Source: Rhodospirillales bacterium | GTDB taxonomy: Bacteria; Pseudomonadota; Alphaproteobacteria; Rhodospirillales; Magnetospirillaceae | Assembly: GCA_019455065.1 (NCBI GenBank) | Contig: JACFNC010000001.1 | Location: 62,001-126,000 of the forward strand | Direction of reading: 5' to 3' | Length of the DNA stretch: 64,000 nt | Shown: in pieces, positions 25,474 through 34,567 of the stretch | Position numbering within the stretch: the first letter of the stretch is position 1 | Layout: each line of letters starts with the position of its first letter | The notes under the pieces: model-generated | What the model was told of the DNA's origin: nothing | Database searches by the model: none | Seen by the model: the letters and a program-made list of their open reading frames with translations, nothing else | Position numbers and translations under genes: made by a program

Positions 25474-26853
25474 ATGGGTGGCGCGCTATCGGTACGCGGG
25501 ACGGCGGCTTCCGCTGCGGCGGTTCTTGCGGCTGCCGGGCTCTTGCTCGTTCCGGCGCTCTGGAACGGCTACGTCCTGTTCTATTACGACAGCGTCGATT
25601 ACGTGCGGATGTCGTTCACCTGGTCGCTGCCGGTGTTCCGCACCATGCCCTATACCCTGGTCGCGGCCTTGGGGCGGCTGGCGGACACCCTGTGGGTGGT
25701 GCCGCTGGTGCAGGCCCTGGCGGTGGCTTGGGTATTGTTCGAGGCGTTGCGGGTGCTGTCGCCCTATGACGCAAGGCGCGCCCTGGTTCCGGTGACGGGC
25801 TTCCTTTGCGTGTTCACGGCGCTGCCGTGGATCACCGATCAGGTGATGGCCGACGTGTTTGCAGGGGTCGCGGTGCTCGCCATCACCTTGCTTGCCTTCG
25901 GCGATGACCGTCTCACTTGGGCCCGCCGGATCGTCCTTACCTTGTTGGTCGCGGTGGGTACGGCGGTCCACACTTCCCACGTCGCCATCATCGGGGGGCT
26001 GGTGGCGGCGTTAGGCCTGGCACGGTTCGTCCTGCGCCGTCGCGTTCCAGGCTTTCGCCCGGCGCTGCTGCTGCCCCTTGTGGCGGTCGGTTCGGGAGTG
26101 GCCATGGTGCTCGCCGTCCATTGGGTCACAGTCGGCAGGCCCTTCGTCACCCAGCCCAACAGCATCCTCATGCTGGCCCGCCTGGTGCAGGATGGTATTG
26201 CCAAACGCTATCTCGACGATGTCTGCCCCGGCGCCGCGCCACCTCTACGCCTGTGCCAATACCGGGATCGCCTTCCGCCGACAGCGAACGACTTCCTTTG
26301 GGGCGACACGCCCTTCGACGACCTCGGCGGCTGGCAGACGATGGAGAGCGAGGCGCGCCAGATCGTCGGCGAGACCTTGCGTCGCTATCCGGTTCTTCAC
26401 GTCAAGGCGGCATTTGCCCTGACCCTGGAGCAGTTGACGATGATGGCCACCGGCGACGGGCTGGTGAACATGGAATGGCATCTGCGGCAAACCATCTTTC
26501 ACCGCTATCCCCAGGAATACGACGACTTCATGCAGGCCGAGCAGCAGCACGGCATTCCGTTTCGCTTGATCAACGCCGTGCATGTTCCGGCGCTGGCGTT
26601 GTCCACCTTCGCCACGGTTCTTCTGTTGATTCACTGGTGGCGGCGCGGGCAGTGGCGGCAGGCCGGACTGGCTCTGGTCGTTCTGCTGAGCCTGCTGGGA
26701 AACGCGTTCGTGTGCGGAGCCCTGTCGAACCCCAACCATCGCTATCAAAGTCGGCTGGCTTGGCTGACGGTGCTGGTGGTGGCAATCGGCGGCCGCTCGC
26801 TGGTGTGGCGCGGGGCGGGTTGGGACGAGGCCGTCAACGCGGAGTGGCGATGA
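25474..26853 (+). CDS. Multi-pass membrane protein, possible GT-C glycosyltransferase
   Basis: A 459-residue protein with about nine to ten hydrophobic segments. After the first segment comes a loop with FYYDSVDYVRMS, resembling the acidic motif that follows helix 1 in GT-C (PMT/ArnT-like) glycosyltransferases. A large soluble stretch around residues 245-345 contains two paired cysteines (VCPGAAPPLRLC). No domain can be named with certainty. Its 3-prime end overlaps the convergent methyltransferase gene by 20 bases. Confidence 0.72.
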   Translation: MGGALSVRGTAASAAAVLAAAGLLLVPALWNGYVLFYYDSVDYVRMSFTWSLPVFRTMPYTLVAALGRLADTLWVVPLVQALAVAWVLFEALRVLSPYDARRALVPVTGFLCVFTALPWITDQVMADVFAGVAVLAITLLAFGDDRLTWARRIVLTLLVAVGTAVHTSHVAIIGGLVAALGLARFVLRRRVPGFRPALLLPLVAVGSGVAMVLAVHWVTVGRPFVTQPNSILMLARLVQDGIAKRYLDDVCPGAAPPLRLCQYRDRLPPTANDFLWGDTPFDDLGGWQTMESEARQIVGETLRRYPVLHVKAAFALTLEQLTMMATGDGLVNMEWHLRQTIFHRYPQEYDDFMQAEQQHGIPFRLINAVHVPALALSTFATVLLLIHWWRRGQWRQAGLALVVLLSLLGNAFVCGALSNPNHRYQSRLAWLTVLVVAIGGRSLVWRGAGWDEAVNAEWR

Positions 26854-27550
26854 AGGTGCGGCGATGCGGCGAAGGGCTGACGTTGCGCGGCGCCACGCTT
26901 GCGGTAAAGCCGGCATCGCGCAGCCGGGCCAGCATTTCGGCCTCGTCATAGGATCGCAGCCCGAGGGTCCGCCGCAGCTTCGGGTAGTCGGTGGCGGCGG
27001 TGGTCGCCAGGCCGCGCAGGGCCGCCCACAGAAAGCCGTTCTTCAGGGCGAAGCGCAGCAGAGAGGATATGTCGGCGAAGGTGGTGTTGCCGGGTGGCAG
27101 AACGTCGCCGAGGATCAGCGCGCCGTCCGGCGCGAGCAAACGGCGCCAGTCGGCCAGCATGCGCTTCAGATCGTGGTCGTTCACGTACTGGATCACCGAG
27201 ATCACGAGCACGAGATCGACGCTTCCGTCGGGAAGGGCGGCGTAATCATCGTCATCGAGTACGGAGATGCCGGCCAGGCCGCCGAATCGGGAGTGCACGC
27301 GGTCGCGGATCACCGGCGAGCCGTCATACAGCAGCAGCCGTGCGGCCGTCTCCGCCAAACGCGGCGTCGCCAGCGCCTCGCCGCAGCCGAAATCGAGGAG
27401 TGTGAAGGAACGGTTGCTGGGCAGAAGTGGCTGCAGGGCATCCACGATGTAGGTGTAGTGGGCCCGAAGATGCCGCGGACTGACATACAGGCTTACCACG
27501 TCGCCGTCGAAGTAGCGCGCCCACGTTGCCTCGGACACGCCGCCGTTCAT
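26834..27550 (-). CDS. Class I SAM-dependent methyltransferase
   Basis: A 238-residue methyltransferase. Motif I is FTLLDFGCGEALATPRL near residue 52, and motif IV is VDLVLVISVIQYV, followed by LAPDGALILGDVLPP. The substrate is unknown. It is convergent with and overlaps the membrane-protein gene. Co-occurrence with that protein suggests lipid or glycan modification, but this is conjecture. Confidence 0.87.
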   Translation of the reverse strand: MNGGVSEATWARYFDGDVVSLYVSPRHLRAHYTYIVDALQPLLPSNRSFTLLDFGCGEALATPRLAETAARLLLYDGSPVIRDRVHSRFGGLAGISVLDDDDYAALPDGSVDLVLVISVIQYVNDHDLKRMLADWRRLLAPDGALILGDVLPPGNTTFADISSLLRFALKNGFLWAALRGLATTAATDYPKLRRTLGLRSYDEAEMLARLRDAGFTASVAPRNVSPSPHRRTFIATPR

Positions 27551-27668
27551 TGCCGCTCCGCTCCCCCTCTCGACGCTGTTGAAGGCGACGGTGGCGCCCT
27601 ACAAATACCACAATAACATGCGATTACCGGAACCGCATCGGCCGGCTCGCCGGCCAACGGAGGCTGAC

Positions 27669-28247
27669 ATGAAACATGTGGCCCTTGCGTTCGTCGCTCT
27701 TGCGGTGGTCGCCGCGCCGGCCCGTGCCGATGGCGGCAAGGAATTCTTCGGCGCCCTAGTCGGCGGCGCCGGCGGCGCCGTCGCCGGCGCCCAGTTCGGC
27801 AAGGGCAGCGGCCGGCTGGCCGCCACCGCCGCCGGGACCCTTTTGGGGGCCATGGCCGGCGGGTCGTTTGGCCGCAGCGCCGACCGTGCCGACCGGCTTT
27901 ACTACGGGGATTATCACGGCGGGTACCGATCCCACCATGCCGGCTGGGGACCGCCGCCGCAGGTCGTCTACGCCCCGCCCCCTGTGGTGTACGCGCCGCC
28001 TCCGGTCGTGTACGCGCCGCCCCCGCGTGTCGCCTACGCCCAGCCGCGGACCATTGTTCTACCGCCGCCGGCGCAGGCCGTGGACACAGGCTGGCCGCCC
28101 GGCGTCCAGGTGCTGCGCGACGGCTATGACTCCTCCGGCCATTACTGCCGCGAATACCAGCAGAGCGTGGTGGTTGGCGGGGTGCCTCGGCAGGGTTATG
28201 GGATCGCCTGCATGATGCCCGACGGAAGCTGGCGCATCGTCGAATAG
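27669..28247 (+). CDS. Glycine-zipper surface-antigen-like exported protein
   Basis: A 192-residue protein with a signal peptide ending at APARA. A glycine-zipper 2TM region (GALVGGAGGAVAGAQFGKGS and GTLLGAMAGGSFG) follows. Then comes a Pro/Tyr/Val repeat, with the unit VVYAPPP occurring three times at bases 27963-28022. The C-terminal part (GHYCREYQQSVVVGG, then GYGIACMMPDGSWRIV) is typical of 17-kDa-antigen-like outer membrane proteins. CGGAGG precedes the ATG. A 16-base GC palindrome lies at 27640-27655 in the leader. Confidence 0.85.
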   Translation: MKHVALAFVALAVVAAPARADGGKEFFGALVGGAGGAVAGAQFGKGSGRLAATAAGTLLGAMAGGSFGRSADRADRLYYGDYHGGYRSHHAGWGPPPQVVYAPPPVVYAPPPVVYAPPPRVAYAQPRTIVLPPPAQAVDTGWPPGVQVLRDGYDSSGHYCREYQQSVVVGGVPRQGYGIACMMPDGSWRIVE

Positions 28248-28278
28248 GGCGACCGGCGCCGGTGGCTCCGGTGGCGCC

Positions 28279-29022
28279 ATGTTCGACGATTTCATGCTGT
28301 TCGTCGCCGTGGGCTTCGGCGCACAGATCGTCGACGGTTCGGTCGGCATGGCCTATGGGGTCACCGGCACCTCCCTCCTGCTGGGGTTCGGAATCCCGCC
28401 GGCTACCGCAAGCGCCTGCGTCCATGCGGCAGAGGTTTTCACCACCGGCGTTTCCGGCTTCAGCCATTGGCGCCTGGGAAATGTCCGGCCGGCCCTGGTA
28501 TGGAGGCTGGCGGTACCGGGAATGTTGGGCGGGGCGATCGGCGCCTACGTGCTGGCGGGCCTGCCCGGCGAGGAGGTGCGCCCCTTCGTCAGCGCCTACC
28601 TTCTGATCATGGGTGGGGTCATCCTGTGGAAGGCGTTGCGCCGGGTCGAGGGCCGCGAGGCACACCCGCACCACATTAGTGTCCTAGGATTGCTCGGAGG
28701 TTTCCTCGACGCGATTGGCGGCGGCGGGTGGGGCCCGCTGGTGACATCGACGCTGCTGGGCCGCGGCAACGCTCCGCGTTATGTGATCGGATCGGTCAAT
28801 GTGGCGGAATTCTTCGTCACCGCCGTAATCGCCGGCACTTTTCTCTCCACCATCGGATTGACGCTGTGGCCGATCATCGCCGGACTGGTGCTGGGCGGAG
28901 CGCTTGCCGCCCCCTTCGCGGCCAAGGTGGCGCAACGGATGCCCGACCGGCCAATGATGATCCTGGTGGGCACGGTCGTGGTCCTGCTCAGCCTGCGCGG
29001 GCTGCTCATGGCAATGCCGTGA
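28279..29022 (+). CDS. TSUP (TauE/SafE) family membrane transporter
   Basis: A 247-residue integral membrane protein with about eight helices of the sulfite exporter TauE/SafE family. The two repeated halves begin GFGAQIVDGSVGMAYGVTGT and LGGFLDAIGGGGWGPLVTST, each with the family's Gly-rich signature. These proteins move sulfonates, sulfite or other organic anions; the substrate here is unknown. No clear ribosome site precedes the ATG, which is 31 bases after the surface-antigen gene. Confidence 0.88.
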   Translation: MFDDFMLFVAVGFGAQIVDGSVGMAYGVTGTSLLLGFGIPPATASACVHAAEVFTTGVSGFSHWRLGNVRPALVWRLAVPGMLGGAIGAYVLAGLPGEEVRPFVSAYLLIMGGVILWKALRRVEGREAHPHHISVLGLLGGFLDAIGGGGWGPLVTSTLLGRGNAPRYVIGSVNVAEFFVTAVIAGTFLSTIGLTLWPIIAGLVLGGALAAPFAAKVAQRMPDRPMMILVGTVVVLLSLRGLLMAMP

Positions 29023-29084
29023 CCGGCAGTTCCCCCTCGTCGGAGTTATCCCGTCGGAGGAACTGGCACGCGGGCTTGGCCAGC

Positions 29085-29181
29085 GCTAGATAAAGGTTGG
29101 ATGCGGAAGGAATGTCGGGTCATACCGGCAAACCGGAAACGTCCAACGGGAGGCTCGCCCCGAAAGGGACGAGCCTTTCCT
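29085..29181 (+). ncRNA. Candidate structured RNA in a 274-base gene-free gap
   Basis: This gap between the TSUP gene and a small open frame holds three nested or adjacent pairings. GTTGGA (29096-29101) can pair with TCCAAC (29141-29146). CCGG-CAAA-CCGG forms a short hairpin within. AGGCTCGCCCC (29151-29161) pairs with GGGACGAGCCT (29166-29176) across a GAAA tetraloop and is followed by TTTCCTGTT. This looks like a small RNA or leader ending in a terminator-like stem. No known RNA family was recognised. Confidence 0.3.
29151..29176 (+). terminator. GAAA-loop stem, possible terminator
   Basis: A stem of seven plus three pairs with one mismatch and a GAAA tetraloop, followed by a short pyrimidine tail. 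It may end the TSUP transcript or the candidate small RNA. Confidence 0.5.
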
Positions 29182-29296
29182 GTTATGAAGCTCGACGAGG
29201 CGAATATATCGGATTGCCGGATACCGGAAGTTCTGGCGATCGGATACCCTTTGGATAATCCAATCGATATCTAGACGGCGCTCGTGCCGGGGGCAC

Positions 29297-29497
29297 ATGA
29301 CACTCCGTTACCCACCCTTGAATTTTGTGCGACGCGTCGCCCTACGAACCTTTTCGCAGGCGTCCCGCGATGGGCATAACGACTCGGTAGCTACCGCGAT
29401 GGCCGTCCTGGCGGCCCTTGACGTCTTGCCCGGCCTGTCGGTTTCGGACGCCTACGAGTTGGTGACGGAAACCCTCAGGACGAATAGCGCCGCGTAG
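29297..29497 (+). CDS. Small hypothetical protein
   Basis: A 66-residue open frame not recognised as any family. It contains an amphipathic helical stretch (DSVATAMAVLAALDVLPGLS, then DAYELVTETLR) after a basic N-terminus. The base composition at third positions is consistent with coding. No strong ribosome site is seen. It converges on parE, with 11 bases between the stop codons. Confidence 0.45.
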   Translation: MTLRYPPLNFVRRVALRTFSQASRDGHNDSVATAMAVLAALDVLPGLSVSDAYELVTETLRTNSAA

Positions 29498-29508
29498 GCG
29501 GATGGATT

Positions 29509-31500
29509 TCACACGTCCAATTCCGTCGTCACGAACTTGGCCCGCTCCTGGATGAACTGAAAGCGCAGTTCAGGCTTGCGGCCCATCAGGTTCTCGACCA
29601 TGCGGGCGGTATCCCTGGCTTCCTCATGGTCTTCCTCGGTGCGGCCGTGGGGAATGACGACGCGCAGCAGGGTGCGCCGCCCGGGGTCCATCGTCGTTTC
29701 CTTGAGCTGAGCCGGCGGCATCTCGCCCAAACCCTTGAACCGGCTGATATCGATTTTGCCCTTGCCGGCGAAGACGGTACGAAGCAATTCGTCCTTGTGC
29801 GCGTCGTCGCGGGCGTAGATCACGGTGCTGCCCTGGCTCAATCGATAGAGCGGTGGCATGGCTAGGTAGAGATGCCCGTTCTCGATCAGCCGGGGCATTT
29901 CGCGATAGAAGAACGTCATCAACAACGAGGCGATATGGGCGCCGTCGACGTCGGCGTCGGTCATGATGATGACCTTGTCGTAGCGCAGCTTCTCGTCGTC
30001 ATAGCGGTCGCGCACGCCGCAGCCCAGCGCCTCGATCAGATCGCGCAGCTCCTGGTTGGCCTGCAGCTTGTCGGACGAGGCGCTGGCAACGTTCAGGATC
30101 TTGCCGCGCAAGGGCAGAACGGCCTGGGTTTCGCGGTTGCGGCCCTGCTTGGCCGAGCCGCCCGCCGAATCACCCTCGACCAGGAAGACCTCGGTGCCGG
30201 CGGCCGCCGACCGCGAACAGTCTGCCAGTTTTCCTGGCAGGCGCAGCCGCTTGGTCGGGGTCTTGCGCGACAGCTCCTTGGCCTGCTTCCTGCGCTGCCG
30301 CTCCTCGGCGCGGTCGACGAGGCGCCCGAGCAGCGCCTTGGCGGCCTCCGGCGCAGCAGCCAGCCAGTGGTCGAAGTGGTCCTTGATCGAGTTCTCCACC
30401 AGCCGGGTGGCTTCGGCGCTGGCCAGCTTCTCCTTGGTCTGGCCCTGGAACTGCGGGTCGCGGATGAACAGCGACAGCAATATGCAGGCGCCGCCGGTCA
30501 CGTCCTCGGCGGTAAGCTGGGCGGCCTTACGGTTGCCGACCATCTCGCCATAGGCGCGGAAGCCGCGAGTGAGGGCGTTGCGCAGGCCCGCCTCATGGGT
30601 GCCGCCTTCGGGCGTGGGCACCGTGTTGCAGTAGGAGTTGCAGTACGCTTCCTCGTCCTCCGGCCACGCCACGGCCCACTCCACATGGCCGGCGTCGCCC
30701 GCGAAGGCGGCTTGGCCGGCGAACGCCTCGCCGGCCAGCATGCTCCGCCCGCTCAGCGTTTCGGCCAGGAAGTCCCTGAGACCGCCGGGAAAATGCAGGA
30801 CGCCTTCGGCGGGCGTGGGGTCGCCCTCTTTGAGCAAGAGGGGATCGCACGACCAGCGGATCTGCACGCCGCGATAGAGATAGGCCTTGGACCGCGCCAT
30901 GCGGTACAACGGCGCCGGCCGCAGATGGGCGCGCGCGCCGAAGATCTGCGGATCGGGGTGAAAGGTGACGGTGGTGCCGCGCCGGTTGTGCACCGGCCCC
31001 ACCAGGCTCAAAGGACTGACCGGCTGGCCGCGCGAATAGCTCTGCGTCCATAGCTTGCGGTCGCGCGCCACCTCGACCGAGAGGTGGTCGGACAGGGCGT
31101 TGACCACCGATATGCCGACGCCGTGCAGGCCGCCCGAGGTCTTGTAGGCGTTGCCGCCGAACTTGCCGCCCGAGTGCAGGGTGGTGAGGATGACCTCCAA
31201 CGCCGACTTGTCGGGAAAGCGGGGATGGGGGTCGACGGGAATGCCGCGGCCGTTGTCGCGCACCGTCACCGAGCCGTCGGCCCGCATCTCGAGATCGATG
31301 AAGGTGGCGTGACCCGCCACCGCCTCGTCCATGGCGTTGTCGAGAACCTCGGCCACCAGATGGTGGAGGGCGCGCTCGTCGGTGCCGCCGATGTACATGC
31401 CGGGGCGGCGGCGCACCGGCTCAAGCCCCTCCAGGACCTCGATATCCTTGGCGGAATAGTCGGCTGTCTTTTGGACTGCCTGTTGGAACAGATCGGACAT
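29509..31500 (-). CDS. parE: DNA topoisomerase IV subunit B
   Basis: A 663-residue GHKL ATPase subunit of topoisomerase IV, which decatenates daughter chromosomes. The ATP-binding parts are VLDNAMDEAVAGHA, DNGRGIPVD and GGLHGVGISVVNALS, with the ATP-lid lysine in QGQTKEKL. The TOPRIM domain has EGDSAGGSAKQGRNRETQA and DADVDGAHI. The shorter length and lack of the GyrB insert favour ParE. The partner parC is not in the window. Confidence 0.95.
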   Translation of the reverse strand: MSDLFQQAVQKTADYSAKDIEVLEGLEPVRRRPGMYIGGTDERALHHLVAEVLDNAMDEAVAGHATFIDLEMRADGSVTVRDNGRGIPVDPHPRFPDKSALEVILTTLHSGGKFGGNAYKTSGGLHGVGISVVNALSDHLSVEVARDRKLWTQSYSRGQPVSPLSLVGPVHNRRGTTVTFHPDPQIFGARAHLRPAPLYRMARSKAYLYRGVQIRWSCDPLLLKEGDPTPAEGVLHFPGGLRDFLAETLSGRSMLAGEAFAGQAAFAGDAGHVEWAVAWPEDEEAYCNSYCNTVPTPEGGTHEAGLRNALTRGFRAYGEMVGNRKAAQLTAEDVTGGACILLSLFIRDPQFQGQTKEKLASAEATRLVENSIKDHFDHWLAAAPEAAKALLGRLVDRAEERQRRKQAKELSRKTPTKRLRLPGKLADCSRSAAAGTEVFLVEGDSAGGSAKQGRNRETQAVLPLRGKILNVASASSDKLQANQELRDLIEALGCGVRDRYDDEKLRYDKVIIMTDADVDGAHIASLLMTFFYREMPRLIENGHLYLAMPPLYRLSQGSTVIYARDDAHKDELLRTVFAGKGKIDISRFKGLGEMPPAQLKETTMDPGRRTLLRVVIPHGRTEEDHEEARDTARMVENLMGRKPELRFQFIQERAKFVTTELDV

Positions 31501-31594
31501 GGCGTCATTATAGGGGACGGCCGGGGGAGCGCAAGCTCATACGGTAGGCTGTCGACCGCCTCCCCACAACATGTTGTTATCTCAGGAAACGACT

Positions 31595-31987
31595 ATGGAA
31601 AACGAGCCTTTCAGTCCGCCGGGGGCGCTGGCCATTCGCACCATCGCCATGCCCGCCGACACCAACCCTTCCGGCGACATTTTCGGCGGCTGGCTGATGA
31701 GCCAGATGGACCTTGCCGGCGGCGCGGTGGCGCACACTCGCGCCAAGGGCCGCGTGGCCACCGTCGCGGTCGACGCCATGACCTTCCACCTGCCGGTGTT
31801 CGTCGGCGACGAACTGTCCTGCTATGCCGAGATCGTCAAGATCGGCAAGACCTCGATGCATATCCTGGTGACCGCCTACGTCCGCCGGGGCATCGAGCGT
31901 CACCGCCACATCAAGGTGACCGAGGGCACCTTCGTCTACGTCGCCATCGGCCCCGACCGCAAGCCACGCACGGTTCCGGAGGAGTAG
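31595..31987 (+). CDS. yciA: Acyl-CoA thioesterase YciA
   Basis: A 130-residue hotdog thioesterase. The signature SGDIFGGWLMSQMDLAGG is that of YciA-type hexameric acyl-CoA thioesterases of broad specificity. I chose the ATG at 31595 because AGGAAA lies seven bases before it; an ATG eight codons upstream is less well placed. It is divergent from parE. Confidence 0.92.
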   Translation: MENEPFSPPGALAIRTIAMPADTNPSGDIFGGWLMSQMDLAGGAVAHTRAKGRVATVAVDAMTFHLPVFVGDELSCYAEIVKIGKTSMHILVTAYVRRGIERHRHIKVTEGTFVYVAIGPDRKPRTVPEE

Positions 31988-31997
31988 AGCAAGAGGC

Positions 31998-32035
31998 CGT
32001 CGTTGCGAGGAGCCTTGACGAAGCAATCCAGCAGC
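31998..32035. repeat. Fragment of a dispersed GTTGCGAGGAGC/GAAGCAATCC repeat
   Basis: Between two convergent genes lies a sequence with CGTCGTTGCGAGGAGC and GACGAAGCAATCCAG. It resembles a widespread interspersed proteobacterial repeat. It is a single partial copy in this window. Confidence 0.55.
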
Positions 32036-32064
32036 ACCCCCAACCTTGATTGAAAAACGATACC

Positions 32065-33228
32065 TCATTGATGCGCGCCATGGCGGAAAGGCCCCATGGC
32101 GGCGAGGTCGGTCATTTCCTCCGCCACCATCGCCCGCTCGCTCTCGAGAAAGTGCGCGATCACCCGCCGGAAGCGCTCGTCGGCGATCCAGTGGGCGCTG
32201 TGGGTGGGGTGCGGCAGATAACCGCGCTGTATCTTGTGCTCGCCCTGAGCGCCGGCCTCGACACGGGCCAGCCGGCGCTCGATCGCGAACTCGATGGCGC
32301 GGTAGTAGCAGCACTCGAAATGCAGGAACGCATGGTCCTCGACCGCGCCCCAGTAACGGCCGTATAGCACATCGCCGCCCATGAGGTTCAGGGCACCGGC
32401 CACCGGCCGGCCGTCTCGCTCGCCCAGCACCAGCACGACGCGATCGGCCATGCGCTCGCCGAGCAGCCGGAAGAAGTCGCGAGTCAGGTAGGGATGTCCC
32501 CATTTGCGGTCGCCGGTGTTGCGGTAGAAGCGGTAGAACGCATCCCAATGGTGCGGCTCGATGGCATCCCCGGTCAGCGTTCGGATGGCAAGTCCCGACT
32601 GGGCGACGCGTTCGCGTTCCTTGCGGATGACCTTGCGCTTGCGCGACGACAGGTCGGCCAGGAAATCGTCGAAATCGCGATAGCCGCGGTTCAGCCAGTG
32701 ATATTGCTGCCCGAGGCGCGGCAGGAATCCGGCCGCGGCGAAGCCGCAAGCCTCGCTCTCGGTGGGGAAGGTGACATGCAGCGAAGACACATCGAGACGG
32801 CGCGCCACCTCGATCATCGCTTCCGCCAACAGGCGCTCCGTCCCGGCCGGTGCGCCGGGCCGGACGAGCAGGCGGCGGCCGGTTACCGGGGTGAAAGGCA
32901 CGGCGCATTGCAGCTTGGGATAGTAGGCGCGGCCGGTTCGCTCGTAGGCCTGCGCCCAACTCCAGTCGAACACGTATTCGCCGAACGAATGGTTCTTCAG
33001 GTACAGCGGAGCGCAGCCGAGCACGATGCCATTTGCGCTTTCCAACACCAGATGCCGCGGCGTCCAGCCGGTGCTTGCCCCGGTGGAACCGGACCGTTCG
33101 AGTATCGACAGGAAGGCGTGGGAGGTGAACGGGTCGTCGGGGCCGGCACAGGCATCCCAAGCCTCGGACGACAGATCATCGATCCGCCGCAGGGTTCGGA
33201 CGGTCATCCCGTCGCCGCCGTCGGGCAT
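32065..33228 (-). CDS. FemAB-like acyltransferase, DUF482 family
   Basis: A 387-residue protein of the peptidoglycan-biosynthesis-like/DUF482 group with a double GNAT fold. Conserved stretches are PFTSHAFLSILERSGS near the start, HWLNRGYRDFDDFLADLSSR and the C-terminal AHWIADERFRRVIAHFLESE. The activity is unproven. The start at 33228 has GGGGA at a proper distance; an ATG seven codons later is possible. It is divergent from the DUF445 gene, with 57 bases between starts. Confidence 0.87.
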   Translation of the reverse strand: MPDGGDGMTVRTLRRIDDLSSEAWDACAGPDDPFTSHAFLSILERSGSTGASTGWTPRHLVLESANGIVLGCAPLYLKNHSFGEYVFDWSWAQAYERTGRAYYPKLQCAVPFTPVTGRRLLVRPGAPAGTERLLAEAMIEVARRLDVSSLHVTFPTESEACGFAAAGFLPRLGQQYHWLNRGYRDFDDFLADLSSRKRKVIRKERERVAQSGLAIRTLTGDAIEPHHWDAFYRFYRNTGDRKWGHPYLTRDFFRLLGERMADRVVLVLGERDGRPVAGALNLMGGDVLYGRYWGAVEDHAFLHFECCYYRAIEFAIERRLARVEAGAQGEHKIQRGYLPHPTHSAHWIADERFRRVIAHFLESERAMVAEEMTDLAAMGPFRHGAHQ

Positions 33229-33285
33229 GGACTTTCCCCTTTCGATGCCCATTCTCTGGGCGGATGATAGTACCTCGCTAGTCAG

Positions 33286-34560
33286 ATGGAATCGCTCGCC
33301 CGAGGGTCAAGGACTGAGTGGGAGGACCGGGACCGCCAGCGCCGGGCGGAACTGCGGCGCATGCGTGGCTTCGCCACCGGCTTGCTGGTCCTCATGTTCG
33401 TGGTCTACGTGGTCGCCCGGTGGGCCGAGGTGCGTTATCCACCGTTATCCTACCTGCGGGCGTTCGCCGAGGCGGGCATGGTCGGGGCGGTGGCCGACTG
33501 GTTCGCCGTGACGGCGCTGTTCCGCCATCCCTTCGGCCTGCCGATCCCGCACACCGCCATCGTGCCGCGCAACAAGGCGCGCATCGGCACCAGCCTGGGC
33601 GGGTTCATCGCCAACAACTTCCTGGTCGGCGAAGCGGTCATCCAGAAGCTGCGCAGCGTCGACATCGCGCGCCATGCCGCCGACTGGCTGGCCGACCCGG
33701 TCAACGGCCGGCTCGTCGCCGACCGCCTGGGCGCCGGCGTCCCGCGAATCCTGGCGGCGCTGGAGGAGGCGCATGTCAGGGAATTCCTGCGCGATGCCGC
33801 GGTGCGGGGGCTGAAGGCGATCGACCCGTCGCCGGTGGCCGGCCGGGTCGTCGCCGTCCTGGTGGCCAACCGACACCATCAAGTGCTGTTCGACCATGCC
33901 CTGGAGGCTGCCGGCCGCTTTCTGCTCGCCAACGAGGACGTTATCCGCCAGAAGGTCGCTGAGCACACCGCCTGGTGGGTGCCGAAATGGCTGGACGAAC
34001 AGCTGTTCCGTCGCATCATGGCCGGCGTCGATTCGACGCTGCACGAGCTGCGCGATCCGGCCCATCCGTGGCGCGACGAATTCAACGCGACCGTCGACGC
34101 CATCGTCGAAAGTCTAAAGACCTCGCCGGATTACAGGCAAAAGGGCGAGGCGATCCGCGACGAGCTGCTGAGCAACCCGCGCGTGATCCAATATCTCGAC
34201 GACGTGTGGGGCGAGGTGCGTGGCCGCCTGGAAGCCGATCTCGCCCTGTCCGACGGCGTCACCCGCCGGGCGGTGGCGCAGGCGATCGTCGCCGTCGGGC
34301 GGCATCTTCAGGCCGATCGCGAGATGCAGGCCATCGTCAACCGCTGGATCGAGCGTTGGGTCATCGAGCACGTCGTGCCCCGCCGCGACGCCATCGGCCG
34401 TTTCATCGCCGGGGTCGTCGATCGCTGGGACGCCAAGACCATGGTGGCCAAGCTGGAGCTGCAGGTCGGCAAGGACCTCCAGTATATCCGCATCAACGGA
34501 ACCTTGGTCGGCGGCATGGTCGGGCTGGTCATCCACGCCGTATCGCAGGCAGTGTTCTGA
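33286..34560 (+). CDS. DUF445 family membrane protein
   Basis: A 424-residue protein. The N-terminus has a hydrophobic segment (GFATGLLVLMFVVYVVARWA) and then the DUF445 signature GAVADWFAVTALFRHPFGLP and PHTAIVPRNKARIGTSLGGF. A long helical region follows, and a final membrane segment ends the protein (GTLVGGMVGLVIHAVSQAVF). The family has no agreed function. No clear ribosome site is present. Confidence 0.9.
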   Translation: MESLARGSRTEWEDRDRQRRAELRRMRGFATGLLVLMFVVYVVARWAEVRYPPLSYLRAFAEAGMVGAVADWFAVTALFRHPFGLPIPHTAIVPRNKARIGTSLGGFIANNFLVGEAVIQKLRSVDIARHAADWLADPVNGRLVADRLGAGVPRILAALEEAHVREFLRDAAVRGLKAIDPSPVAGRVVAVLVANRHHQVLFDHALEAAGRFLLANEDVIRQKVAEHTAWWVPKWLDEQLFRRIMAGVDSTLHELRDPAHPWRDEFNATVDAIVESLKTSPDYRQKGEAIRDELLSNPRVIQYLDDVWGEVRGRLEADLALSDGVTRRAVAQAIVAVGRHLQADREMQAIVNRWIERWVIEHVVPRRDAIGRFIAGVVDRWDAKTMVAKLELQVGKDLQYIRINGTLVGGMVGLVIHAVSQAVF

Positions 34561-34567
34561 GCGGTCT

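Noticed and set aside
27640-27655. GGCCGGC/GCCGGCC palindrome as an operator
   Set aside because: Short GC-only palindromes are expected by chance in this composition, and it is not repeated near other genes.
29064-29080. Possible sigma-54 promoter (TGGCAC ... TTGG)
   Set aside because: The spacing between the GG and GC elements is two bases too long for sigma-54.
29100-29181. Possible cyclic di-GMP (GEMM) riboswitch, from the GGCAAACC and CGAAAG words
   Set aside because: The order and the second conserved block of that riboswitch are missing, and the downstream small frame is not a typical target.
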